Positions 7,641-15,882 of a stretch of DNA of 64,000 nucleotides are shown here, piece by piece (position 1 is the first letter of the stretch; the number at the start of each line of letters is the position of its first letter). Position numbers and translations under genes: made by a program. This DNA comes from Cytophagales bacterium (GTDB lineage: Bacteria > Bacteroidota > Bacteroidia > Cytophagales > Cyclobacteriaceae): the NCBI GenBank assembly GCA_022360015.1, contig JAKSDQ010000003.1, forward strand, positions 62,001 to 126,000, read 5' to 3'. A model generated the notes under the pieces. It was not told the origin of the DNA. It searched no databases and worked only from the letters and a program-made list of their open reading frames with translations.

Positions 7641-9518
7641 TTAATCAAAAAACATCCAGTTAACACCAAAGTCAAAGATACGTCTTTGTCCGGTATAATA
7701 AGGTGTGGTAAAGTACCCTTCGGCTTCCAGGTTTTGTAACACATTGGTCATCTTAAAAAACCACCTTATTCTTTTGACTTTGAAACTAACAAATAAATCC
7801 GCCAAAAGATAGGACGGAATTTCAAAATCGTTTTGTAAAAAGAATTGTTGTGTGATTGGATCATAATTCATGGCAAAGTAAGCCGATCGCCAATGCATAT
7901 CAAAACCCACCTGTGCCCACATTACTTCGTTAAATAATAAATTTTCATAATACAATTTCCCACTGGCATGGATTTCAGGTATACGCATTTTATCCGCATC
8001 CGACCCCCCAAGCCTGGTATAGGTGAACTGGCTGTCAAAGTTAAGATTTCTGAAGAACCTGATATTAAAATCAACGCCCGGGGAAAAAATAGTAATCTTC
8101 CCGATGGCCTGCGACGGGCGTTTGTCCGTGTTAAAATAAATATAATCATTAATGGTGGTAAACGAGGCTTTGGGCTTGAGCCTGAGTTTGCCAAGTTTAA
8201 CATTCAGTTCGCCGGTCAGCGTCTCTGAATTCACTGATGAAAAATTGTTGTACCATTCATAATGATTACCGAAATAGCTATCCACTAAAAATGAAGGTGC
8301 GTATTGGGTATTGTCGAATCCCAGTTTGAGCCACTTGCTATGGAATGTCGCAGCAATTTTATAGTTTCCATCGGTGAGGTATTCTCCTTCAAAATTGACT
8401 TTGGCACTATCACTCATCCGATAGTTCAGAAAGGCTCCGGCATAATTCTCATGTTCCGTACCCGGATTTGGCAGGTATTTAGGTTGAAAATTCAGCGTCC
8501 GTCTTTTTACGTAAAAACCGTAAAACAGATTTTCATAGTTGCCTTTTACACCCAATTCATTTTCAAAAGTTTTCAGTTCCGAGCGGTTAAATGTTTCAGC
8601 GGTTGAAATAAGAAAATCGTCAAAAAAAGCTGCATCGGCACTGAGGTTTTCATTTTCAAACTTATTTAACTCTTTGGTATGATTCGAAATATGATAAACC
8701 TGAAATAATTTAGTGAGCTGAAAATGATGGTATACGTGATAATTTATCATCAACTCACTGCTTTCGGCATTCAACAACCAGATCTTGGCATCGTCATTGT
8801 ATCCGAACAGGTTGGAAGTAGGATCTATCTCAGGCGGTATAATGCCCCCCGATTCAATTACCCGGTGCCGTAATCTTGAAAAATTGGCTAACACCTGGTA
8901 ACGGTCGTCAGGCGTTTTAAAGGAGGTATAAAAATCATACGCCCAGGATATGGTATTTCTATCACCGTCCCCTGAAGAGTTTACCTGCTTATCGGCATTG
9001 ATGGTAGTTACGTCAAATCCGACATTCCATAACGGGTTGATGTTTCTGCTAAACCGGACATCCACTACCGCTCTCCCTTCACCTCCAAAAACAGATGTAA
9101 CAGAGGAATAAGGCGATTTTGTATTAAAATAGCGTATCTCGTCAGGAGACTTGAAATAATGATCGTAGCTTGAAAAACCAGAAGTTTTACCAATGATTTT
9201 TGGAGGTTCATAAAAAATCGGCCACAATGCCGTACCCAGATTTCCTAAATTCTGAAAACGAAAATTGCTGAGCGAAACCTGATCGAATCGCTGAAAATTA
9301 TCAGGAAGTGTATCCAGAAAGTGCCCGGTAGTGTCGCCATACTTGATTTGCTTTTCAGTAAAAAAACTGGTGGTAAAGGGACCATATGGCGATTCCCTGC
9401 TCAATGAATCAATATCAATCTGAGCTTTTGTAAAGTAACTCCCCAGCAATAATGGAATAAGTACTAAGGCTTTTTTCAACAAAATATTTCTACAAACATA
9501 ATAATCACGCTCACACAT
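7641..9518 (-). CDS. Putative porin, Bacteroidota outer membrane beta-barrel (Porin_10-like)
   Basis: A 625-residue protein with an N-terminal export signal (VLIPLLLGSYFTKAQ) and a long run of alternating aromatic and polar beta-strands ending in an aromatic residue plus aspartate (FGVNWMFFD), as in outer membrane barrels. Motifs such as LSNFRFQNLGNLGTALWPIF and YFNTKSPYSSVTSVFGG resemble the putative porin family found next to housekeeping genes in many Bacteroidota. The frame is open further upstream to 9563, but the ATG at 9518 overlaps the lpxK stop codon by 8 bp (ATGTGTGA), which is typical of translational coupling and was chosen. Transport substrate is unknown. Confidence 0.75.
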   Translation of the reverse strand: MCERDYYVCRNILLKKALVLIPLLLGSYFTKAQIDIDSLSRESPYGPFTTSFFTEKQIKYGDTTGHFLDTLPDNFQRFDQVSLSNFRFQNLGNLGTALWPIFYEPPKIIGKTSGFSSYDHYFKSPDEIRYFNTKSPYSSVTSVFGGEGRAVVDVRFSRNINPLWNVGFDVTTINADKQVNSSGDGDRNTISWAYDFYTSFKTPDDRYQVLANFSRLRHRVIESGGIIPPEIDPTSNLFGYNDDAKIWLLNAESSELMINYHVYHHFQLTKLFQVYHISNHTKELNKFENENLSADAAFFDDFLISTAETFNRSELKTFENELGVKGNYENLFYGFYVKRRTLNFQPKYLPNPGTEHENYAGAFLNYRMSDSAKVNFEGEYLTDGNYKIAATFHSKWLKLGFDNTQYAPSFLVDSYFGNHYEWYNNFSSVNSETLTGELNVKLGKLRLKPKASFTTINDYIYFNTDKRPSQAIGKITIFSPGVDFNIRFFRNLNFDSQFTYTRLGGSDADKMRIPEIHASGKLYYENLLFNEVMWAQVGFDMHWRSAYFAMNYDPITQQFFLQNDFEIPSYLLADLFVSFKVKRIRWFFKMTNVLQNLEAEGYFTTPYYTGQRRIFDFGVNWMFFD

Positions 9519-10563
9519 CAATCTGTAAAGCTTTTTGCACCTCCGCATCAAAAATATGGCCATTTTTTAAAAAATAGCATTCAATCGGTAAATAAAAAAC
9601 GGGAACCTGCCTGATTTCCTGTCTGATGGATTCTGATAATAGTCTTACCCGGTCTTTTTCAGTGGTCAGCATAACCATATTTTCATTGCTAAATTGTTTG
9701 TAATGAGCAATCATCTCTTTTAAGTCATTCTTTCGGTAACTGTGATGGTCTTTAAATCTTTTATGAAACAAAAGATTATATTTCCGGCGAATGTATTGCA
9801 CCAATGGTCGGGGATGCGCTATTCCGGTGAACAAATACACATGATCGGCAAAGGGGAACCTGGCATCATCCAGTACCGGCTTGGGTTCAAGATACTTTAC
9901 AGCCGTAAAAAAAACCGGGATTTCAGGTTTTGCATAGGGCTGAATTTTCACGGTTATTTTTTCCATTTCCTCCTCGCTTAAGGCTTCAGGACACTTGGTC
10001 ACCACAATGATATCAGCTCTTTTTGCACCACTGCGCGGCTCCCTCAACCTGCCGGATGGCAATACCCAGTCTCTGTAAAATGGTTTTTTGCAGGCTGTTA
10101 ACAAAATGTTAAGGCTTGGTTGTACTGTTCTGTGCTGGTAGGCATCATCCAGCAGTATCACCTGATTGGAGGGATATTTAAATAGTATTTCAGGAATAGC
10201 CAGGGCCCTTTCCTCGCCAACAGTCACGTTGACATGGCCACCATATTTCAGGTAAAACTGAAAAGGCTCATCCCCGATGCTGTCAGCATTATCCCCTTCC
10301 GAAGCTATTTTAAATCCTTTTGATTTTCTTCCGTAACCACGGCTTAAGGTAGAAAGCCGCAGGCGCCCGCTCAGCAACCTGACCAGGTATTCAATCATAG
10401 GGCTTTTTCCAGTACCACCGACCGACAAATTACCCACCGCAATAACCGGATGATCAAAACGAAAGGATTTTTTGTATCCGATATCGAACAGGTGATTCCT
10501 AAACCGCATTAACCCACCATAAATCAAGGCAAAAGGAGACAGTAATAATGCTAACAGGTGCAT
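9511..10563 (-). CDS. lpxK: Tetraacyldisaccharide 4'-kinase
   Basis: Phosphorylates the 4' position of tetraacyldisaccharide 1-phosphate to form lipid IVA in lipid A biosynthesis, at the inner face of the inner membrane. At 350 residues it has the family length. It has an N-terminal membrane-associating helix (LLALLLSPFALIYGGLMRFR) and a Walker A loop at residues 43-54 (VGNLSVGGTGKS). Further family features are TLSRGYGRKSKGF, GDEPFQFYLKY, ILLDDAYQHRTVQPSLNIL (DDxxQH catalytic region) and a C-terminal TTEKDRVRL. It is the first gene of a minus-strand run lpxK-porin-miaE-LOG and is divergent from the NIF3 gene with only 68 bp between starts. Confidence 0.96.
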   Translation of the reverse strand: MHLLALLLSPFALIYGGLMRFRNHLFDIGYKKSFRFDHPVIAVGNLSVGGTGKSPMIEYLVRLLSGRLRLSTLSRGYGRKSKGFKIASEGDNADSIGDEPFQFYLKYGGHVNVTVGEERALAIPEILFKYPSNQVILLDDAYQHRTVQPSLNILLTACKKPFYRDWVLPSGRLREPRSGAKRADIIVVTKCPEALSEEEMEKITVKIQPYAKPEIPVFFTAVKYLEPKPVLDDARFPFADHVYLFTGIAHPRPLVQYIRRKYNLLFHKRFKDHHSYRKNDLKEMIAHYKQFSNENMVMLTTEKDRVRLLSESIRQEIRQVPVFYLPIECYFLKNGHIFDAEVQKALQIDV

Positions 10564-10631
10564 GAATTGAGCGGTTTAAGAAATAAAAATTATAAATTAG
10601 CAAAAGATGCAGGGCGCAAATTTCGTGAAAT

Positions 10632-11729
10632 ATGACTAAAATAAAAGACATAATCAATTATTTGGAAACCATAGCACCCCTGGGGTACCAGGAAAACTAC
10701 GACAACGCCGGATTGATTACCGGGCGGAAAGATGAAAATGTCACCGGTATTCTGATTTGCCTGGATGCCCTGGAGGGGGTAATAGAAGAAGCCATACAAA
10801 AAAAGTGCAACCTTGTGATCGCCCACCACCCGATTATTTTTAAAGGGCTCAAAAAAATCAACGGCAAAAACTATGTTGAAAGAACCATCATCAAGGCCAT
10901 CAAGCATGACATCGCCATTTACGCGTCACATACCAACCTGGACCATGTGCATGTGGGGGTGAACCGCAAAATTGCAGAAAAAATTGGCTTAATTGATTGG
11001 AAGATATTGGCGCCGAGGGCTGACACCTTGCGAAAGCTGGTCACTTTCGTTCCGGAGGCTAATTCAAAAGAAGTATTGGCTGCGTTGAATCAGGCTGGTG
11101 CAGGCCAGATAGGCAACTATAAAAACTGTAGTTTCAGGGTAACAGGTACCGGTACTTTTGAACCTAACGAAGCTGCCAACCCGCATATTGGCGCGCGCAA
11201 TCAACCGGAAGAGGTCGCCGAAAACCGGATAGAGATGATTTTTCCCGCAGTGAAGGGCCCTGAGGTGATGCAGGCTTTGAAAAATTCCCACCCCTATGAG
11301 GAAGTCGGCTATTACCTGCAAAATGTTGAAAACCAAAACCAGGAAGTCGGTGCAGGCATGATTGGCAGATTGGAAAAGCCCATGGAGGTCAAAAAATTCA
11401 TGACCCATGTCAAAGAGCGTATGCAACTTTCCTGCATCAGGCATACCCGCATTGTCAACCAAAAGATAGGCAAGGTGGCGGTATGTGGTGGCTCCGGAAG
11501 TTTTCTTTTGCCCAAAGCCCTGCGGCAGGGGGCTGACGCCTATATTTCTGCCGATTTTAAATATCATGAATTTTTTGACGCAGAGGATAAATTGATCATT
11601 ATGGATATCGGACACTACGAAAGTGAAGTTTTCACAAAAGAACTTATTTATGAGATTATAAGTAAAAAATTTACTAATATTGCAATCGATTTTACAGAAC
11701 AAATAACAAATCCGATTAGTTATTATTGA
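10632..11729 (+). CDS. NIF3-family (Nif3-like dinuclear metal centre) protein
   Basis: A 365-residue NIF3 protein, often annotated GTP cyclohydrolase 1 type 2. Metal ligands are visible in NLVIAHHPIIFKGLKK, YASHTNLDHVHVGVN and the C-terminal DIGHYESEVFTKEL. The middle (about residues 125-230, with FEPNEAANPHIG and NSHPYEEVGYYL) is the inserted PII/CutA-like domain found in the long form of the family. Members form ring-shaped hexamers; their physiological reaction is not settled. The start codon of the zinc-ribbon protein lies four bases after its stop, an arrangement commonly seen in Bacteroidota, so the two probably work or are expressed together. Confidence 0.92.
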   Translation: MTKIKDIINYLETIAPLGYQENYDNAGLITGRKDENVTGILICLDALEGVIEEAIQKKCNLVIAHHPIIFKGLKKINGKNYVERTIIKAIKHDIAIYASHTNLDHVHVGVNRKIAEKIGLIDWKILAPRADTLRKLVTFVPEANSKEVLAALNQAGAGQIGNYKNCSFRVTGTGTFEPNEAANPHIGARNQPEEVAENRIEMIFPAVKGPEVMQALKNSHPYEEVGYYLQNVENQNQEVGAGMIGRLEKPMEVKKFMTHVKERMQLSCIRHTRIVNQKIGKVAVCGGSGSFLLPKALRQGADAYISADFKYHEFFDAEDKLIIMDIGHYESEVFTKELIYEIISKKFTNIAIDFTEQITNPISYY

Positions 11730-11733
11730 CAAT

Positions 11734-12504
11734 ATGGACAATACGGTAGAAAAGAAACTATCATCACTTCTTAAACTTCAGCAAATAGATTCAAAATTAG
11801 ACGAAATAAAAAAGGTCAGGGGGGCACTTCCCGAAGAAGTCGGTGATTTAGAGGACGAAGTAGAAGGATACGATACCAGGTTGCGGAAATTCAGCCAGGA
11901 TTTAGAAAACCTGGAGAATGAGATCGAAAAAAACAAAAATGCCATAAAAGACTCGGAAAGGCTCATTCAAAAGTACAGTGAGCAACAGATGAATGTAAGA
12001 AACAACCGGGAATACGACGCTATTACAAAAGAAACCGAATTACAAACCCTGGAAATTCAAATCTCCGAAAAAAGGATCAAAGAATCATACGCTAAAATTG
12101 AAGATAAAAACCAGGAAATCGACGCTACTAAAGCGCTGATTGAGGAAAGGAAAAAGGATTTGGATAGTAAACGGCAGGAACTCGAACTGCTTATTTCGGA
12201 AAGCGAAGGAGAAGAACAAAAGCTGAGGGATTCGCGGGAGAAGGCCTCCAAAGATGTGGACGAAAGATTACTGAACTCTTACAATAAAATCAGGGACAAC
12301 GCGCGTAATGGCCTCGCCGTAGTCGCTGTAAAAAGAGGGGCCTGCGGAGGTTGCTTCAACATTGTGCCACCACAGCGGCAGGCAGACATCAGGGAGAAAA
12401 AGAAAATTATTGTCTGCGAGCACTGCGGCAGGATTTTAGCTGATGTGGAAACAGAGGGGCTCGTAGAGGAAAAAAAGACAAAAAGATCCCGCAAAGCCAA
12501 ATAA
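11734..12504 (+). CDS. C4-type zinc-ribbon coiled-coil protein (DUF164 family)
   Basis: A 256-residue protein. Residues 10-175 are a long antiparallel coiled coil rich in E, K, D and Q with heptad spacing. Residues about 200-235 hold a zinc ribbon whose cysteines are in RGACGGCFNIVPPQ and VCEHCGRIL. The tail is basic (KKTKRSRKAK). This is the DUF164/C4-type zinc ribbon family, usually regarded as nucleic-acid binding and of unclear function. It is coupled to the NIF3 gene upstream, and a strong hairpin plus T-run follows 58 bp after its stop codon. Confidence 0.88.
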   Translation: MDNTVEKKLSSLLKLQQIDSKLDEIKKVRGALPEEVGDLEDEVEGYDTRLRKFSQDLENLENEIEKNKNAIKDSERLIQKYSEQQMNVRNNREYDAITKETELQTLEIQISEKRIKESYAKIEDKNQEIDATKALIEERKKDLDSKRQELELLISESEGEEQKLRDSREKASKDVDERLLNSYNKIRDNARNGLAVVAVKRGACGGCFNIVPPQRQADIREKKKIIVCEHCGRILADVETEGLVEEKKTKRSRKAK

Positions 12505-12527
12505 TCAGGGAATAACACTGCGTTAAA

Positions 12528-14042
12528 TTGATTCAAACTTACAGTGATAAAAATTTCAGGAGGGTGAACATATTCGTTCACCTTTTTTTATTCATCTTTG
12601 TGGCTGTTCCAGCCCATTGTAAACCTGAAAATCCGGGCGAATCCCTTAGGCTGGCTTATCAGCAGATACTCAACCTCCAGTTAATTAATGGAAAAAATAC
12701 ACTTTTTCAACTGTCTGCCGAAGACAAGGAGCAGGCTTTTTTCCACTACCTGGACAATCTTTCCGAAATAATCGAGCTATTGTTAAATGAAAATCAAGCC
12801 AATTACAAAAAATACAGGGATAACGAAAAAGCCCGGATTCAAAAGCTCGAGGAATTATCTTCAGACGATCCCTATAAATTGTATGTAATAAGTGAAATTA
12901 AGTTGCAGTGGGCTTTTGTAAAATTGAAATTCGATGACGCTCTTTCGGCCGGATGGTCTATCAAGCAGGCTTACAGGCTGGCGAGGGAAAACATGGAAAA
13001 ATTTCCCGGTTTTACCCCAAACTACAAAACCCAGGGTACCTTAAACCTGCTAATCGGTGCTGTTCCCCATAAATATCAATGGCTCCTTGACTTGTTCGGA
13101 TTAAAAGGAAGTATCGATGAAGGGATACAACTTCTCTCACAGGTTGAAGAAAAAAACAATCTTTTCAGTCTGGAAGCATCCATACTGAAATGTTTGGCCG
13201 GTGTTTATATTTTGCAGGATAAAAGCCTGGTACAATCATTTAGTGAAGTCTATGCAACCTTTCCAGATAACCTTTTGGTAAAGTTTGCTTACGCGGCGGT
13301 CAGTTTCAAAAGCAATCAAAGCGAAAAAGCCCTGAAGATCATCCGGGAAAGCGAGAAAATGGCACAGGATTATGCCCGTATCCATTATTTAGATTATTTA
13401 AAAGCCAAAATTTTACTCCAGAAAAAATCCTATACACTGGCAGCTTATTACTTTGACCGGTTCATTTCCGGATATAAGGGTGACAATAACATTAAAGATG
13501 CCTGGTTCCAACTGTTTTTGTGCTATTGGCTCAATAACCGGCAGGAAAAAGCCAGGAAAATGTATGAAATTGCCAAGGTCGAGGGTGCCCCTGTTTCAAC
13601 AGCCGATAAATATGCCGGGAGGCTTCTTAAAAACAATGAGTTCCCACACGTACAAATCATGCAAATCCGTCTCGCTACCGACGGGGGCTATTATGATCTT
13701 GCCGAAGCATTGATCAACAGTCTGTCTGCCAGTCGACTCGATACCCATAAAAACAAAACTGAGTTGGTCTACCGGAAAGCCCGTTTGTTACATTTGCAGG
13801 GTAAATTACCGGAAGCCAGTCAGCAATACAGGAAAACCATCGGCATGACCCAAAAAGAACCTTGGTATTTTGCACCCAGTGCTGCCCTGCAACTCGGCCA
13901 CATATACATAAAACAAAAAAATTACGCGTTGGCAGACAAGTATTTTCAAACTGTTTTAAACTTCCGTAATCATCCCTATAAGCAGAGTTTGGACCAACAG
14001 GCGAGATCGGCAATCCAAAGACTAAATGGTTTGGGGGATTGA
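12528..14042 (+). CDS. Exported TPR protein of unknown function
   Basis: A 504-residue protein with an N-terminal hydrophobic export signal (about residues 13-30, ending VAVPAHC) and helical repeat content throughout, clearest near the C-terminus (KARLLHLQGKLPEASQQYRK and YIKQKNYALADKYFQTVL), typical of tetratricopeptide repeats. No enzyme motif was found. No ATG lies near the signal: candidate starts are TTG at 12528, which leaves K/R residues before the hydrophobic core and is preferred, and GTG at 12564, which does not. An intrinsic-terminator hairpin is embedded in the signal-peptide codons (see 12563). The protein probably acts in the periplasm; its partner is unknown. Confidence 0.75.
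   Translation: MIQTYSDKNFRRVNIFVHLFLFIFVAVPAHCKPENPGESLRLAYQQILNLQLINGKNTLFQLSAEDKEQAFFHYLDNLSEIIELLLNENQANYKKYRDNEKARIQKLEELSSDDPYKLYVISEIKLQWAFVKLKFDDALSAGWSIKQAYRLARENMEKFPGFTPNYKTQGTLNLLIGAVPHKYQWLLDLFGLKGSIDEGIQLLSQVEEKNNLFSLEASILKCLAGVYILQDKSLVQSFSEVYATFPDNLLVKFAYAAVSFKSNQSEKALKIIRESEKMAQDYARIHYLDYLKAKILLQKKSYTLAAYYFDRFISGYKGDNNIKDAWFQLFLCYWLNNRQEKARKMYEIAKVEGAPVSTADKYAGRLLKNNEFPHVQIMQIRLATDGGYYDLAEALINSLSASRLDTHKNKTELVYRKARLLHLQGKLPEASQQYRKTIGMTQKEPWYFAPSAALQLGHIYIKQKNYALADKYFQTVLNFRNHPYKQSLDQQARSAIQRLNGLGD
12563..12589 (+). terminator. Intrinsic terminator after the zinc-ribbon gene, inside the next gene's 5' end
   Basis: Perfect 7-bp stem GGTGAAC (12563-12569) and GTTCACC (12576-12582), six-base loop, followed by seven T. 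It is well placed to end the NIF3/zinc-ribbon transcript, but it also falls within the signal-peptide codons of the TPR protein. Confidence 0.75.
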
Positions 14043-14104
14043 CAATGGACAATTGATAATTGACAATTATTAGAGGTTTTTTATTAAAATTTAATTGCCC
14101 ATTA
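14043..14104. repeat. Dispersed GACAATTG-type intergenic repeat, copy A
   Basis: AT-rich segment with repeated ACAATTGA units, then TTTTTTATTAAAA and TTAATTGCCCATT. The same order of blocks recurs at 22725-22776 and 22936-23004. It starts one base after the TPR gene's stop codon and can fold into hairpins through AATTGACA/TGTCAATT-like arms. Confidence 0.7.
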
Positions 14105-14643
14105 AAAAAACTCTTTTGTATGGAAGGTTTTGAGGGGATTTTAAGAAAATGCGATTTCACCGAATAGAATAGGTGATTTTATTAAGTAAACTTGCTTATT
14201 TTTTGGGATTTTCACGTAAAACTAAAATTAAATTTGGTTGAAAGGGACAATTTTCATGCTGTAAACACTGATAATGAACTAGTTATGAAAAATAAATAAC
14301 CATGAAATGAAACATTTTATTTAAATTTTCATTTATATTATTAGAGAACTTTTGTATCTTTGCGCCCTTATAACGAGTTGTAAATTGTTTGAATTAAAGG
14401 ATTAAAATATTTTGTTGGGTCTCAAAGGAACAAAAAAAAATAAAAAATGTTATCACCTTTAGAGGTTTTTTTGCATTTACACAAGTAGATAAGACAAATA
14501 AAATCACGCATTAACAGCATAACCACAAGATAAATTCGTTATATATAGGTTTTACAAGTTTAATTCAATCGACTTAAATCTTGTAAACCGTTAAATTGTT
14601 AAGATACTATAAGAGTTCCTAAATCATCATAAAAGTTAACTGA
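14105..14643. other. 539-bp non-coding region: rpoD promoter and long leader
   Basis: Very AT-rich and without a credible reading frame. It contains one good Bacteroidota promoter element (14355) and then about 275 bases of untranslated leader before rpoD. No riboswitch class was recognised in the leader. Confidence 0.6.
14355..14362 (+). promoter_or_regulatory. Bacteroidota -7 promoter element upstream of rpoD
   Basis: TATCTTTG matches the TAnnTTTG consensus of the Bacteroidota primary sigma factor and is followed by CGCCC, a frequent sequence at strong promoters in the phylum. The matching -33 TTTG element is weak (ATTTATA about 20 bp upstream). Predicted transcript start is near 14369. 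Confidence 0.6.
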
Positions 14644-15510
14644 ATGAGACAATTAAAAATCACACAATCAATTACAAACAGGGATAGCCAGACTTTGGAG
14701 AAATACTTTAATGATATTTCTAAAGTGGATCTGTTGACTTTGGAGGAAGAAGTCGATCTGGCAAGGAGGATAAGAGAAGGGGACGAAGTTGCTTTGGAAA
14801 AGTTAACTAAAGCGAACCTGCGATTTGTGGTTTCGGTTGCTAAGCAGTACCAAAATAGTAGAATACCATTGAATGATCTTATCAATGAAGGCAATTTAGG
14901 TTTGGTTAAAGCTGCAAAAAAGTTCGATGAGACCAGAGGTTTTAAATTTATCTCTTACGCCGTTTGGTGGATCAGACAATCCATCATGCAGGCACTTGCC
15001 GACCAGTCAAGACTAGTCAGACTTCCATTAAATAAAATAGGTTCATTGTCAAAAATAAATAACGCTGCTGCAATTATAGAGCAGGAATACGAAAGAGAAC
15101 CTACTGCGGAGGAGTTGGCAGAATTTCTTGACATTACGGTTGACGAAGTAAAAAACACCATGGATTCATCCACCAAGCAAATTTCAGTGGATGCTCCTTT
15201 CGTAGAAGGGGAAAGCAATTCATTGCTCGATGTGCTTGAAAATGAAGAGGCCGAGAGTGTAGATGAGGAACTAGCGTACAGAGACTCTCTGAAAGTAGAA
15301 ATAGAAAGAATTTTAACAATTCTTTCAGAACGCGAAAGAGAAGTTGTCAAGCGCTTTTTTGGAATCGGTTATGAGTCCAAATCATCGTTGGAAGAAATTG
15401 GCGATGATCTGGGACTGACCCGTGAGCGTGTACGACAAATTAAGGACAAGGCCATTCGAAAATTAAGTTCGAATTCGAATATTAATCTTTTAATCCCTTA
15501 TCTGGGATAA
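14644..15510 (+). CDS. rpoD: RNA polymerase primary sigma factor (sigma-70, RpoD/SigA)
   Basis: A 288-residue sigma-70 of the short form used as primary sigma factor in Bacteroidota, without region 1.1. Order of regions: 1.2 (SLEKYFNDIS-like segment followed by LLTLEEEVDLARRIREGDE), region 2 (KANLRFVVSVAKQYQNSRIP, GNLGLVKAAKKFDETRGFKF, ISYAVWWIRQSIMQALADQS), region 3 (RLVRLPLNKIGSLSKINNAA, EYEREPTAEELAEFLDI) and region 4 with the -35-binding helix-turn-helix (LEEIGDDLGLTRERVRQIKD). This is the factor that recognises TTTG/TAnnTTTG promoters. It is monocistronic, with a long leader, and is followed by a terminator. Confidence 0.97.
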   Translation: MRQLKITQSITNRDSQTLEKYFNDISKVDLLTLEEEVDLARRIREGDEVALEKLTKANLRFVVSVAKQYQNSRIPLNDLINEGNLGLVKAAKKFDETRGFKFISYAVWWIRQSIMQALADQSRLVRLPLNKIGSLSKINNAAAIIEQEYEREPTAEELAEFLDITVDEVKNTMDSSTKQISVDAPFVEGESNSLLDVLENEEAESVDEELAYRDSLKVEIERILTILSEREREVVKRFFGIGYESKSSLEEIGDDLGLTRERVRQIKDKAIRKLSSNSNINLLIPYLG

Positions 15511-15533
15511 AAGTTAAATCATACAGGAATTTT

Positions 15534-15726
15534 AAGAGGCTGTCTCAAAAGGGTAGCCTCTATTTTTTTTGCCAAATATTATTTTGCTTGGTTAAAATAT
15601 CATTGAGAATTGATAGAAAACAAGGGGTGTTTTACTCATACTTGAGATAAATACCCATTCAATCTGTATCTAACAAAAGGATATTTGGTGTTAAAAAAGG
15701 CCATCTCACTTTTGAGACAGCCTCTT
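15534..15726. mobile_element. 193-bp inverted-repeat element, MITE-like
   Basis: Bounded by perfect 18-bp inverted repeats, AAGAGGCTGTCTCAAAAG at 15534-15551 and its complement at 15709-15726, with AT-rich non-coding DNA between. The size and ends resemble a miniature inverted-repeat element or a non-autonomous insertion sequence remnant. Target duplications are not obvious. Each end also forms an intrinsic terminator, so a fixed terminator pair is an alternative. Confidence 0.5.
15536..15570 (+). terminator. rpoD terminator, within left end of the inverted-repeat element
   Basis: Stem GAGGCT (15536-15541) and AGCCTC (15555-15560), followed by TATTTTTTTT. It lies 26 bp after the rpoD stop codon. 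Confidence 0.65.
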
Positions 15727-15731
15727 TTTTT
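15698..15731 (+). terminator. Second terminator-like hairpin at right end of the inverted-repeat element
   Basis: Stem AGGCCATCTCA (15698-15708) with TGAGACAGCCT (15713-15723), two mismatches, four-base loop, then CTTTTTTT. Confidence 0.5.
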
Positions 15732-15793
15732 ATGCGCGTTCCTAAAACCAGCTTCCCAAACAAGCGTCAAATTTTACGATCACTTGCAGAAAG

Positions 15794-15819
15794 TTTTGAT
15801 TATGTTTTCTTAATCAAAA
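15794..15819. promoter_or_regulatory. Candidate operator before the oxidoreductase/isomerase pair
   Basis: Nine-base inverted repeat TTTTGATTA (15794-15802) and TAATCAAAA (15811-15819) separated by 8 bp, 64 bp before the start codon at 15883. The symmetry and position fit a repressor site; the binding protein is unknown. Confidence 0.4.
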
Positions 15820-15882
15820 ACAAAGTTTAAATTAGGAGGCGGAATTTTTTTACATCTTTTAACTATAATAACAATCATAAAT

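Noticed and set aside
11064-11741. 225-codon minus-strand open frame
   Set aside because: It is the exact antisense of the well-conserved NIF3 gene, has no recognisable domain and a composition typical of a shadow frame.
13714-14160. 148-codon minus-strand frame at the end of the TPR gene
   Set aside because: It is antisense to the TPR gene and its remaining part is translation of the ACAATTG-type repeat.
14363-14643. Riboswitch in the rpoD leader
   Set aside because: No known conserved core (for example TPP, cobalamin or SAM motifs) could be recognised; sequence is simply AT-rich.
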